In this document: one piece after another, positions 1 to 7,273 of the stretch | How the letters are laid out: each line of letters opens with the position of its first letter | Numbering within the stretch: the first letter of the stretch is position 1 | Assembly (NCBI GenBank): GCA_013202595.1 | Contig: JABMPV010000229.1 | Location: 1-45,020, forward strand | Direction of reading: 5' to 3' | DNA: 45,020 nucleotides | Origin: a bacterium | GTDB taxonomy: Bacteria > Actinomycetota > Acidimicrobiia > Spongiisociales > UBA11373 | The notes under the pieces: model-generated | Told to the model about the DNA's origin: nothing | Database searches by the model: none | The model's input: the letters and a program-made list of their open reading frames with translations, nothing else | Made by a program: the position numbers and the translations under genes

Positions 1-482
1 CCGAGCGACGGGATGCCGCGGCCTGCATGGATGAGCAGCGGCACACCGCGATCGGCTGCCACGGCAGCCACGGCGTCCATCCCCTGATGAGACAGAGGGA
101 ATCTCTCGGAGCGCGGGTGGAGCTTGATCCCCCGATGACCGAGGTCGAGGCATCGCTCCACCTCGGCAGCCGGGTCGCCGGCCTTCGGATCGACCCTGAG
201 GAACGGAATGAGGCGGCCTCCCGATCCCCCGGCCTCTTCCAAGACCCTGTCGTTGTTGTGCGGATACCCCGCCGGATCGGCACTTGGGCATATGACGGCG
301 GCATCGTGGCCCGCCCCATCGAGGGCTGCCAGCAGCGACTCCGCCGTGTTCGTCTTCCCATCGGGATCCCTGTCTCCCGTATGGGTATGGGCGTCCCACA
401 CCGGCGACCCGGCCGGCAAGTGGGCCATGGCAGCGCGATACCACGCAGAAAGCACGGTGCGGTGAGGGTCACGGGAATCCAC
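1..482 (-). CDS. Amidohydrolase (metal-dependent hydrolase), C-terminus cut by the window edge
   Basis: Read on the minus strand, this frame is open from a GTG at 482 to the left edge of the window (about 160 residues). It shows an N-terminal WDAHTHTG stretch, the HxH metal-binding signature of amidohydrolase-2 TIM-barrel enzymes, then SADPAGYP, RVDP, GIKLHPRSERF and LLIHAGRGIPSLG, which fit successive strands of the barrel and the second metal histidine. The substrate cannot be told. A GTG at 482 and an ATG at 428 are both possible starts. I prefer the GTG because a TAGATT box lies 8 nt upstream and an in-frame stop bounds the frame soon after. It is divergent from the diguanylate cyclase. 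The family is confident; the exact start is less so. Confidence 0.8.
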   Translation of the reverse strand, partial: MDSRDPHRTVLSAWYRAAMAHLPAGSPVWDAHTHTGDRDPDGKTNTAESLLAALDGAGHDAAVICPSADPAGYPHNNDRVLEEAGGSGGRLIPFLRVDPKAGDPAAEVERCLDLGHRGIKLHPRSERFPLSHQGMDAVAAVAADRGVPLLIHAGRGIPSL

Positions 483-490
483 GGCGGCCG

Positions 491-496
491 AATCTA
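491..496 (-). promoter_or_regulatory. Putative -10 box of the amidohydrolase gene
   Basis: TAGATT on the minus strand ends 8 nt before the GTG at 482. It resembles the box found 6-7 nt before many starts in this window, with slightly wider spacing. Confidence 0.4.
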
Positions 497-532
497 GCGA
501 CAGAATTCTCGTTGAAACCACTCAAGTCGGGG

Positions 533-572
533 GTGACTAGTGCCGAATGACTAGTCACATATGACCAGTCAC
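533..572. promoter_or_regulatory. Inverted repeat and third half-site at the start of the diguanylate cyclase gene
   Basis: GTGACTAGT (533-541) and ACTAGTCAC (550-558) are perfect 9-bp inverted repeats separated by 8 bp. A third near-copy, ACCAGTCAC, sits at 564-572, in the same orientation as the second arm and 14 bp downstream of it. The array overlaps the ATG of the cyclase at 561 and lies between two divergent genes, so an operator is likely. The protein that binds it is unknown. Confidence 0.45.
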
Positions 573-1559
573 CAAGTCATCGACGCCGCCACCGTACGCC
601 CCGGCACCGATCGTCATGAGGATCGCACCCTCGTCCGGATCGGAGCGTTCACTCGTTGGCCCAACGCAGCACCCCTCGCCTTCGGGGTGTTCCTCGTGAC
701 GCTGATCGCCGTGTGCGACCACCTCACTGGACGCACTTTCTCGGTCGACTTCCTCTATGTCGGCGCGGTCGTGATCGTGACATGGCTCGGAACGATGCGC
801 AGTGCGACGCTGGTCGCCGCTCTCGCCGTCACAGAGAGCCTCCTGGCCGACCTGATGGGATCCTGGGACCTCACCCGGTCGATGGCGGTCAACGCCGCGA
901 CGAGTTTCGGTGTGATGCTCTTCATCGTCTGGATCATCTCGTCGCTGCGCCGATCGCTGATCCAGCAGCGCCACCTGGCGATGGTCGACCCCCTCACAGG
1001 CGCTCTCAACCGCCGGTCCTTCTCCATCGCTGCAGACCGCGAGCGCCTCAGGGCGGCCCGCACCGGCCTCCCTATCAGCATGGCCTACTTCGACCTCGAC
1101 GACTTCAAGGGTGTCAACGATCGCCACGGCCACAAGGCTGGCGACCACCTGCTCCGGATCTTCGCCGAGACGGTCTCCTCGTCCATCAGGGGCACGGACA
1201 TCTTCGCCCGCATCGGGGGAGACGAGTTCATCGTCATGTTCCCCGAGACCGGTGCACGAGACGCCATCAGCGTCGTACAGAGGATCACCAGGATCATCGG
1301 TGACCACTGCTGCATCGCCGACGAGAAGGTCAGCGCATCGGTGGGCATCATGACCTTCCAGTACCCGCCGGCCACGGTGGATGCGATGATCGCCGAAGCC
1401 GACAGGATGATGTATCAGGCCAAGTCGGTCGGCCCCGGTCAGATCGTCGGCGCCGTGGCTGCCGGCCCCTGGCTCCGCTGGGCCACCGAATCGATGCGGC
1501 CCGACCTCAGCCTCCTCCGGGACGACCCTCAGGACGTGATGGTGGAGTTGCTCCGCTGA
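561..1559 (+). CDS. Membrane-bound diguanylate cyclase (GGDEF)
   Basis: A 332-residue protein predicted to make cyclic di-GMP from GTP. Residues about 36-130 hold four or so hydrophobic segments that form an N-terminal membrane sensor module. The GGDEF domain begins with DPLTGALNRR near 143 and has the FDLDDFKGVND metal/substrate region and an intact RIGGDEF active site (GGDEF at 219-223). The inhibitory I-site is also present: RGTD at 210-213, five residues before GGDEF, so product feedback is expected. No EAL domain follows. The ATG at 561 has no Shine-Dalgarno sequence and sits inside the inverted-repeat array. The next gene downstream is the Tad-like pilus operon, so it may tune pilus output; that is inference. 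Confidence 0.93.
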   Translation: MTSHQVIDAATVRPGTDRHEDRTLVRIGAFTRWPNAAPLAFGVFLVTLIAVCDHLTGRTFSVDFLYVGAVVIVTWLGTMRSATLVAALAVTESLLADLMGSWDLTRSMAVNAATSFGVMLFIVWIISSLRRSLIQQRHLAMVDPLTGALNRRSFSIAADRERLRAARTGLPISMAYFDLDDFKGVNDRHGHKAGDHLLRIFAETVSSSIRGTDIFARIGGDEFIVMFPETGARDAISVVQRITRIIGDHCCIADEKVSASVGIMTFQYPPATVDAMIAEADRMMYQAKSVGPGQIVGAVAAGPWLRWATESMRPDLSLLRDDPQDVMVELLR

Positions 1560-1919
1560 TGGCCCTCCCCCTCAGGTCCATCTACTCGGTTTCGAGGACG
1601 GCATCGTCTCTATCGAACTCGGCTTCGGCCGCCCGCTCACAGATCCGGAGAGTCGGCGCCTCGGCGGGCGCAGCATGGCGGCACGCACGCCGGCCGTTCC
1701 GCGGCCGCCGGCGAGACGACCGGTAGCCGGCGACCGTCGGCGAACGCTCCACCGTCTCCCCACGGGCGACGACCCCCGCGCCGAACGCGAAAACTCTCCC
1801 CGACGACCCTCTTGCGAGTGACACCTGAATGTCCGAAGGTGCACTCGACAGCAGGGAATGCAGGCGCACCACCCTGATGTGAGGAGGGCATCGACAGCCG
1901 CCCCGAAGCAGGAGGAGCA
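1560..1919. other. 360-bp gap before the pilus operon with no assigned gene
   Basis: No convincing complete gene. One plus frame is open from the end of the cyclase gene to a stop near 1821. It has coding-like third positions at its 5' end (reading ...VHLLGFEDGIVSIELGF...) but no start codon, and it turns into Arg/Pro-rich sequence. A 17-codon ATG frame ends just before the operon. The far end carries the AGGAGG ribosome site of the next gene. The promoter of the pilus operon is probably here, but I could not place its boxes. Confidence 0.3.
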
Positions 1920-2219
1920 GTGGACCCGCTCGGTCATCCCGACCTCATCGCCGTCGGCCGTCGCCTGCGACAACGCATGGACGAGACGCTCGAGGCCGAA
2001 CAGCACGCCGCTCGAGCAGCAGCCATGAGAAGGAGGACCATCCGCGACCTCCTCCTCGAAGCGGCCGATCGGGAGGCATCTGCCTCGGTACTGGCCGGCA
2101 CCGAATGGTGCGCCGGATCGGTCGAAGTCGTCGGGGCCGATCATGCCATCCTCACGGCCGGCGGCCGCAGCCGTGTGGTCGCACTCGCCCACCTCGCCGT
2201 CATCGAGTTGCGTCAGTGA
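1920..2219 (+). CDS. Hypothetical protein, first gene of the Tad-like operon
   Basis: 99 residues with a GTG start preceded by a strong GCAGGAGG ribosome site about 7 nt away. The N-terminal half is helical and charged, with a run of Arg and Ala (about residues 13-55) that could form a coiled coil. The C-terminal half looks like a small beta domain (WCAGSVEVVGADHAILTAGG). No signal peptide or membrane segment is visible and I do not recognise a family. Its stop overlaps the start of the cpaB-like gene in a GTGA junction, so it is translated with the pilus genes and is probably an accessory part of that system. The coupling is seen directly; the role is inferred. Confidence 0.7.
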   Translation: MDPLGHPDLIAVGRRLRQRMDETLEAEQHAARAAAMRRRTIRDLLLEAADREASASVLAGTEWCAGSVEVVGADHAILTAGGRSRVVALAHLAVIELRQ

Positions 2220-2797
2220 GGTTCGACCGCCGAACCCTCCTCGGTGCAGGACTGGCGGCTGCCGCAGCCCTCACGGCGTTCGCGGCAACCCGGCCACCCC
2301 CTTCGGAACCCATCCTCGTCGCAGCCACCGCGCTCGCTCCGGGTGAGCCGCTCTCAGACGGAGCGCTCGCCGTCCGCCGCGTGGGTTCGGGCAGCGGGAT
2401 GGTCGAGGGAGACGACCCTTCGGACCTCACCGGTTGGATCCTCTCCGCACCTCTCGAGGAGGGAGAGCCACTGGTCCCTTCCCAGTTGCTTCCCCCGCAG
2501 CGGCGCACGGCGCCAGATGTCATGGCGATCGAACTCGCTTCCCCTGCAGCAGTCGGCGGACGCCTCCACGGCGGCGATCTCGTCGACATCTACCTCACCT
2601 CGGGTTCGGGCCCCGGAGGAGATCAGGAGACCGGGAGGATCGCCAGGTCGGTGACCGTGGTAGAGGTGCTCGTCGAGGAAGGGTTCGGAACGAGCGGTCA
2701 GATCGCCGTGCTCCTGGCCGTCGACGACGATCTCGCCGAGGTCATGGCCTCCGCCGTCCATGCCGGGCACATCGATCTCGTGAGGGTCGGCCGATGA
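2216..2797 (+). CDS. cpaB: CpaB/RcpC-like SAF-domain pilus assembly protein
   Basis: 193 residues from a GTG at 2216. A longer upstream frame exists, but this start gives the GTGA overlap with the previous gene and a sensible N-terminus (VRFDRRTLLGAG) followed by a hydrophobic anchor at about residues 8-26. Next comes a SAF-type segment beginning ILVAATALAPGEPL and running to LEEGEPLVPSQLLPP, then a beta-rich RcpC-like region with LHGGDLVDIYLT and VTVVEVLVEEGFG. Family members sit on the outer face of the membrane and help build Flp pili; in diderms they work with the secretin. No secretin is present here, as expected for a monoderm. Short but complete for actinobacterial versions. Confidence 0.82.
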   Translation: MRFDRRTLLGAGLAAAAALTAFAATRPPPSEPILVAATALAPGEPLSDGALAVRRVGSGSGMVEGDDPSDLTGWILSAPLEEGEPLVPSQLLPPQRRTAPDVMAIELASPAAVGGRLHGGDLVDIYLTSGSGPGGDQETGRIARSVTVVEVLVEEGFGTSGQIAVLLAVDDDLAEVMASAVHAGHIDLVRVGR

Positions 2798-3846
2798 CCC
2801 CCCGGGTGGCGACCGTCCTTTCGGCTCGCGATTGGGAGCGGCACCTCGTCGCCCATGCCAGGGAAGCCGCCACCCTTCGCCTGGTGCTGCGCGCCTTTCG
2901 ACCCGAGGACGTCTCAGCGGCGCGGCCGGAGCTCGACGTGGTGGTAGCGGGATCGGAGACCGCCTGGGTCACAGGGGCCCGCATCGCCTCGTGGCGCAGG
3001 TCGGGCCTCGCTGTGATCGGCATCCATCCTCGCGGAGACTCCCCGGCCAGGACCAGGCTGGAGGATGCAGGAGCCGACCAGGTGCTCGCCGACGATGTGC
3101 CGCCGGAGACAATCGCCCACGCCGCCGTCTCACTGGGACCGGCGGGACCAGAAACCCGTTCATCGGACCCCGCAGGACCCGTGATCCTGGTGGCCGGTCC
3201 CCGGGGCGCTCCGGGAAGGACCGAGATGGCTCTCGCCCTGGCCTGGGAACTGGGCGTCGGAGAGCGACGGCCCATCCTGATCGACCTCGACACTGCCGCC
3301 CCATCCCTTGCGATCCGATTGGGTGTACCGCCACGTCCCGATGTGCGCGATGCAATAGAAGGCAACCACCTCAGTGGACACCTCCCCGACGCGGCGATCC
3401 ACCGGATCGGCCCGATCGATCTCGTGGTCGGCTCCCATCGGGAGGGCAGCACCCCGGCGACGCCGGGCGAACTCGAGGATCTCGTCTCCAGCGCCGCTCC
3501 GGGACACTCCGCCGTGGTGCTGGACCCCGGGCCGCTGATCGGGGACGAGCACATGGTCCGTTCGGCCGACCGAGCACTGCTCGTGGTCGAGGGATCACCC
3601 ACGGGCATCGTTCGTGCCGCCCGGGTCGCAGCAGCATGGATGGGGCCATTGCCGAGCCTGATCCTCAACAGAGTCCCGCCTCGACGACGCGACGACATCG
3701 TCTGTGCAGCACGGAGATGGACCGGCCTCGAACCCGAGGCGATCATCCCCCACCTCCCGGCCGTGGCGTCGGCAGCCCGCAGAGGAGACATCCCGATCAG
3801 AGCACTCCGCAAGACGCTGTCGCCCCTGGCCGGAGTCCCGGCGTGA
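2794..3846 (+). CDS. TadZ/CpaE-like ParA-type protein with altered P-loop
   Basis: 350 residues, with an ATG in an ATGA overlap with cpaB. The N-terminal 120 residues form a divergent receiver-like domain (PELDVVVAGSETAWV, AVIGIHPRGDSP). After it comes a MinD/ParA-type domain: VILVAGPRGAPGRTEMALAL (about 130-149), PILIDLDTAAPSLAIRLG, then AVVLDPGPLIGDEHM and ADRALLVVEG. TadZ/CpaE proteins direct the pilus machine to a site in the cell. The deviant Walker A lacks the lysines of the usual KGGxGKT, having Arg in place of the core lysine (GAPGRTE), so ATP hydrolysis may be weak or lost. Position just before the TadA ATPase matches the order of actinobacterial Tad-like clusters. Confidence 0.82.
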   Translation: MTPRVATVLSARDWERHLVAHAREAATLRLVLRAFRPEDVSAARPELDVVVAGSETAWVTGARIASWRRSGLAVIGIHPRGDSPARTRLEDAGADQVLADDVPPETIAHAAVSLGPAGPETRSSDPAGPVILVAGPRGAPGRTEMALALAWELGVGERRPILIDLDTAAPSLAIRLGVPPRPDVRDAIEGNHLSGHLPDAAIHRIGPIDLVVGSHREGSTPATPGELEDLVSSAAPGHSAVVLDPGPLIGDEHMVRSADRALLVVEGSPTGIVRAARVAAAWMGPLPSLILNRVPPRRRDDIVCAARRWTGLEPEAIIPHLPAVASAARRGDIPIRALRKTLSPLAGVPA

Positions 3847-4808
3847 GCGAGAACGGACTCGGATTCCTGGGGCCGCTCCTCTCCGACCCCGACGTCGAGG
3901 AGATCATCGTCCTCGGGGGTGCCCGGACCTTCATCGTCCGCAACGGCGAAAAGCACCTGGTCCCCACAGTCGCCGACACCGAGTCGATCAGACGGATCGC
4001 CGATCAGTTGCTCCGGGGCACGGGCCGCCGCCTCGACCTGACCGATCCCATCGTGTCCGCACAGCTCTCCGACGGGTCCAGGGTGCACATCACCGGTCCA
4101 CCCGTGACTCACCCGGACCGGCTCAACATCCAGATTCGCAAGTTCTCGCTCGGCTCGCCGACGCTCGCGAACCTGGTCGATCTCGGCTCACTGACGGGTG
4201 ACGCCGCCCGGGCACTGGGAGAGGCGATCAGGGACGACAAGACCATCGTCGTCGCCGGGGCCCCCGGGGCAGGCAAGACCACACTTGTCGACTGCCTGCT
4301 CTCCGAGGTTCCCCCGGACCGGAGAGTGGTGACCTGTGAGGAGGTCTTCGAGATCCGGGCGGACCTTCCCGATCTGACCCAGATGCAGACCCGCTCTGCC
4401 GGGCTGGACGGCGGCGGGGAGATCACACTGCGGGATCTGGTCAGAGAGGCGCTGCGCCAGCGCCCGGACCGCATCGTCATCGGAGAGGTACGGGGTCCAG
4501 AGGCTCTGGATCTCGTCATGGCTCTCAACGCCGGATGCGCGGGACTGGCGACGCTGCACGCCAATTCGGCCCGCGACGCCCTCGACAAGATCGTCTCCTA
4601 CTGCGTCCTGGCCGGCCAGAACGTCGCCATCGACTTCGTTCGCAGAGCGCTGGCATCCGTCATCGACATCGTCGTATTCCTGCGACGGACGCCTGTGGGC
4701 CGCCGGGTCGAGGAGATCGCCACGGTCCCCTCGACCCAGCCAGATGAGGGCTTCACCCTCGAGTATCTGTTCCGCCCGCCCGTCTCGCAGGATCGAGCGT
4801 CCGGATGA
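3843..4808 (+). CDS. tadA: TadA/CpaF-type secretion ATPase
   Basis: 321 residues from a GTG in a GTGA overlap with the tadZ-like gene; a much longer upstream extension of the frame is the shadow of that gene. Motifs: Walker A GAPGAGKTT (139-147), Asp-box region VVTCEEVFEIRADLP, Walker B RIVIGEVRGPEALDLVMALN (about 210-229), and the His-box GLATLHANSARDAL. It is the hexameric ATPase that powers assembly of Flp pili from the inner membrane. Typical CpaF proteins have 400-500 residues. This one lacks most of the N-terminal helical domain but keeps the LSDPDVEEIIVLGG and QIRKF segments of the N-terminal sensor part. ATGA overlap with the next gene. Confidence 0.93.
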   Translation: MSENGLGFLGPLLSDPDVEEIIVLGGARTFIVRNGEKHLVPTVADTESIRRIADQLLRGTGRRLDLTDPIVSAQLSDGSRVHITGPPVTHPDRLNIQIRKFSLGSPTLANLVDLGSLTGDAARALGEAIRDDKTIVVAGAPGAGKTTLVDCLLSEVPPDRRVVTCEEVFEIRADLPDLTQMQTRSAGLDGGGEITLRDLVREALRQRPDRIVIGEVRGPEALDLVMALNAGCAGLATLHANSARDALDKIVSYCVLAGQNVAIDFVRRALASVIDIVVFLRRTPVGRRVEEIATVPSTQPDEGFTLEYLFRPPVSQDRASG

Positions 4809-5602
4809 GATGGATCAGTGTCGGCCTCGCCGGAACGGCCGCATGGATGGCAGTGGCTCCCCAGCCGCGTCGTTCACCGCGGTTCGGGGCCCCAAATCCG
4901 CGAGGAGTCGTCGCGATCGCCGCAGCGGCCTCCTGTGCCGCCTTGCTCACCTGGGCACTCGCCGCCGATCCCGTCCTGGCCGCCGCCACCGCAGGAGTCG
5001 TGACCGTGATCGCTCCCGGCGTGGCGGCGACACGGCGGGACCGCGTCAGGATGACGGAGGCCTCCCGCTGGCCCGACCTCCTGGCCGGGATCAGGGCTCG
5101 ACTGGGTGCGGGCGAACCGGTGCCGGTAGCCACGCTCGAAGCGGCCCGCAGGATCGGTCCACCGTTCCATCGCCTCGCGCAGGCACTGGAGGAATCCGGA
5201 CGCCGGACCACATTCGCAGACACCCTCGGGGCCCTGGCAGAGGACTGGTCCGATCCGATCGCCGATCGCGTGTTCGGCACCCTCACGATCGCAGATCGCG
5301 TCGGAGGCCCCAGGGTCGGCGAGGTGCTCGCAACGCTGTCTGCCTCGGTCGCCGACGACCTCCGGCTGCGCCTCGCCCATGAGGCCGCCACCACCGAGCA
5401 ACGGCTCACCGCACTGATCGCGCTGGTGGCCCCGTGGGCTCTCCTCGTGCTCACCGTCGTCACGAACCCCGCAGCAGCGGACTCGTTCAGCGGCAGCGGA
5501 GGCCGGGTCGTCGTCATGGTGGGCCTCGGCGCAACGGTCACAGGGTTCGCTCTGACCCGACGATCTCTCCGCCTCTCCACTCCGGGCCGACCTGCTTCAT
5601 GA
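4805..5602 (+). CDS. TadB-like pilus membrane protein (T2SSF domain)
   Basis: 265 residues. Two membrane segments lie near the N-terminus (about 37-75). A cytoplasmic T2SSF helical domain follows (WPDLLAGIRARLGAGEPVPV through FADTLGALAEDW and DRVGGPRVGEVLATLSASVADD). Two more membrane segments close the protein (about 200-216 and 231-248). The GEPVPVA...GG...VGEVL pattern is that of TadB/TadC and GspF platform proteins, which TadA acts on to extract pilin. ATGA overlaps on both sides tie it to TadA and TadC. Assignment as TadB rather than TadC rests on gene order. Confidence 0.85.
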   Translation: MRWISVGLAGTAAWMAVAPQPRRSPRFGAPNPRGVVAIAAAASCAALLTWALAADPVLAAATAGVVTVIAPGVAATRRDRVRMTEASRWPDLLAGIRARLGAGEPVPVATLEAARRIGPPFHRLAQALEESGRRTTFADTLGALAEDWSDPIADRVFGTLTIADRVGGPRVGEVLATLSASVADDLRLRLAHEAATTEQRLTALIALVAPWALLVLTVVTNPAAADSFSGSGGRVVVMVGLGATVTGFALTRRSLRLSTPGRPAS

Positions 5603-6369
5603 GAGCCGTTGCAGCCATCCTGGCGGGGACCGCCGTCATCGTCCTCACCACGGGGCAGGTCGAAGGGGGCCTCGCCGATCGACTCCACAGCTACCTGGGG
5701 CCCCGGACCGAGGACCGACCACGCAGCCTGCGCCTCGATCCCGCAACGCGGAGACGGGCACTGTTCGCAGCGCTCGGGGTGCTGGCCGCCGGCCTCGGGT
5801 CGGTGGCCGGAGCGATTGACTCCTCACCCCTGCTCTCCCTCCCGGCAGGGGGACTGGGCGGCTGGCTCCTTCGGGGCATGGTCGACGATCGGAGGCACGT
5901 CAGACGAGCCGCATCCCTGAGATCAGATGTGCCCACGGCGGCCGATGCGCTCGCCCTGCACGTCGTCGCCGGAGCCACCGTGGCAGAGGCCATCGAGAGC
6001 TTCGCTGCGACCGGAGCAGGCGAGGCCGCAGCCGACCTCGGGATCATCGTGAAGCACTACCACTCCGGATCATCGCTGCCCGAGGCCTTGATGTCGGCGG
6101 CCGGGTCCGCCGACCACCCCGATGCCGGCCGCCTGTACGAACTGCTCTCCCACGCGCACACCACCGGGGGCCGGCTCACCGATTCGCTCACGGACCTGGC
6201 CACCGACGTGCGAGGGTCGATGGCCCGGGATCTCACCGCGGAGAGCGGGAGACGGGCGCTCGCCGCCTACGGGCCGATTCTGGCCCTCATGATCCCGGTG
6301 ACAGTCCTCTTCCTCATGTACCCGACGCTGGTGGGGCTCGACGCTCTCTCCGGCACCGTCACACCATGA
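5599..6369 (+). CDS. TadC-like pilus membrane protein (T2SSF domain)
   Basis: 256 residues from an ATG in an ATGA overlap; the frame is open further upstream but that part is antisense-like Arg-rich sequence. The first 18 residues are hydrophobic. Two membrane segments follow at about 54-92, then the T2SSF domain (DVPTAADALALHVVAGATVAEA, HYHSGSSLPEALM, SHAHTTGGRLTDSLTDLATDVR), and a C-terminal membrane helix with GPILALMIPVTVLFLMYPTLVG. It should pair with the TadB-like protein to form the inner-membrane platform. It ends 12 bp before the Flp pilin start, the first real gap in the operon. Confidence 0.85.
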   Translation: MRAVAAILAGTAVIVLTTGQVEGGLADRLHSYLGPRTEDRPRSLRLDPATRRRALFAALGVLAAGLGSVAGAIDSSPLLSLPAGGLGGWLLRGMVDDRRHVRRAASLRSDVPTAADALALHVVAGATVAEAIESFAATGAGEAAADLGIIVKHYHSGSSLPEALMSAAGSADHPDAGRLYELLSHAHTTGGRLTDSLTDLATDVRGSMARDLTAESGRRALAAYGPILALMIPVTVLFLMYPTLVGLDALSGTVTP

Positions 6370-6381
6370 AAGGAGCAACAG

Positions 6382-6561
6382 ATGCTCTACCTGTTGACAC
6401 TATGGACGCGGTTTCGCGACGAGAAGGGCGTGACCACCGTCGAATGGCTCGGCATGGCCGCCGTCGTCGTCCTCGTCATCGCCGTGCTGATGCCCCAGGT
6501 GAGGGCGACCGCCCGCGAGCTCTGGGACAGCATTGCCGGCCAGCTGAGCGGCCTTGGCTAG
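6382..6561 (+). CDS. Flp-type major pilin precursor
   Basis: 59 residues, too short for many gene callers. It begins MLYLLTLWTRFRDEKG and continues VTTVEWLGMAAVVVLVIAVL, then a short charged tail ending SGLG. The G|VTTVE junction is a class III prepilin cleavage site: Gly at -1 and Glu at +5 of the mature protein, followed by the hydrophobic helix that forms the pilus core. A ribosome site AAAGGAG lies 8 nt before the ATG. It follows tadC directly, the usual place for a pilin in these clusters. The prepilin peptidase that should cut it is not in this window. Confidence 0.9.
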   Translation: MLYLLTLWTRFRDEKGVTTVEWLGMAAVVVLVIAVLMPQVRATARELWDSIAGQLSGLG

Positions 6562-6917
6562 ACGCCGGATCAGCCGCCATCGACGGCGTCGCAGCGATCG
6601 GTCTGGCTCTGTTGCTGCTGACGATGGTGGCCCAGATATCGACCGGGGTGATAGCTGCCGGGACGGCCCGGGCGGCGGCATCGTCGTCGGCCAGGGCGGC
6701 TTCCCTTCCAGGGGCGGACGTCGCCGCCATCGAGCAGGATCTCGCCGGCATGGTCGATGCGATCGTCCCGGGAGCGCGAGCCATTCGGACAAGGGTCAGC
6801 ACCGGCGCCGACGCCGCGACGGCGACTGTCTGGTTCCGATGGCTGCCTCCCGGGCCCGGCTGGGCGAGACCCCGCTTCCGGATCTCATCGACGGTCCCCG
6901 TGATCACTCCTCCCTGA
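6522..6917 (+). CDS. TadE-like pseudopilin, start uncertain
   Basis: The supported protein part begins near 6558 with LDAGSAAIDGVAAIGLALLL, a helix preceded by a G|SAAID site that looks like a class III prepilin signal with Asp in place of Glu at +5. It runs through a small mature domain (about 115 residues) to a TGA at 6915-6917. No ATG, GTG or TTG lies in frame between the pilin gene and the signal. I mark a CTG at 6522; an ATG at 6444, deep inside the pilin gene, is the alternative. TadE-like minor pilins prime or cap Flp pili. Codon use and position support a real gene. A sequencing or frameshift cause for the missing start cannot be excluded. Confidence 0.6.
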   Translation: MGQHCRPAERPWLDAGSAAIDGVAAIGLALLLLTMVAQISTGVIAAGTARAAASSSARAASLPGADVAAIEQDLAGMVDAIVPGARAIRTRVSTGADAATATVWFRWLPPGPGWARPRFRISSTVPVITPP

Positions 6918-7273
6918 GCAGAGGGTCGGCGCTGATCGAGATCATCGTCCTCGGTGTGTTCATCGGTGTGGTCCTGCTCACCGCGATCGGCGCCGCTGCC
7001 CGGGTCCTCGAAGCCGGATCCAGGGCATCCGATGCCGCCGAGATGGCGGCGACCGCCATGGCACTCGGATCGGGCGACGATCGCGCCCGGGCTCTGGCGG
7101 CTGCAATCGCCCCCGACGCAGAGTCGGTGAGCATCACCGAGGTCGGCGGCAACTTCGCCGTCATCGTGACGATCAGGGTCGGGCTCATCGGCCCCGACGG
7201 CGGCCCCGTGTCGAGCATCGTCACCGGGCGCGCGATCGCAGCCCCGAGCCCTCATGTGAGCTCGAGTGGCTGA
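6839..7273 (+). CDS. TadE-like minor pilin
   Basis: 144 residues if the ATG at 6839 is used, overlapping the previous gene by 79 bp. A CTG at 6914, in a CTGA overlap with the previous stop, would give a leader of only four residues. The core is SRG|SALIEIIVLGVFIGVVLL: a class III signal with Gly at -1 and Glu at +5, then a membrane helix. The mature domain follows (AAARVLEAGSRASDAAEMAATAMALG, ending in a small beta region). It resembles TadE-like minor pilins of actinobacterial Tad clusters. The next gene starts 8 bp before its stop. The gene is likely real; the start is unresolved. Confidence 0.68.
   Translation: MAASRARLGETPLPDLIDGPRDHSSLSRGSALIEIIVLGVFIGVVLLTAIGAAARVLEAGSRASDAAEMAATAMALGSGDDRARALAAAIAPDAESVSITEVGGNFAVIVTIRVGLIGPDGGPVSSIVTGRAIAAPSPHVSSSG

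Noticed and set aside
555..1307. A 250-codon minus-strand frame opposite the diguanylate cyclase
   Set aside because: Asp/Glu/Arg-rich antisense product, while GGDEF is certain on the plus strand.
2742..4112. A 456-codon minus-strand frame across the tadZ-like gene
   Set aside because: The plus strand has overlapping genes with clear motifs; the minus frame is Ser/Arg-rich noise.
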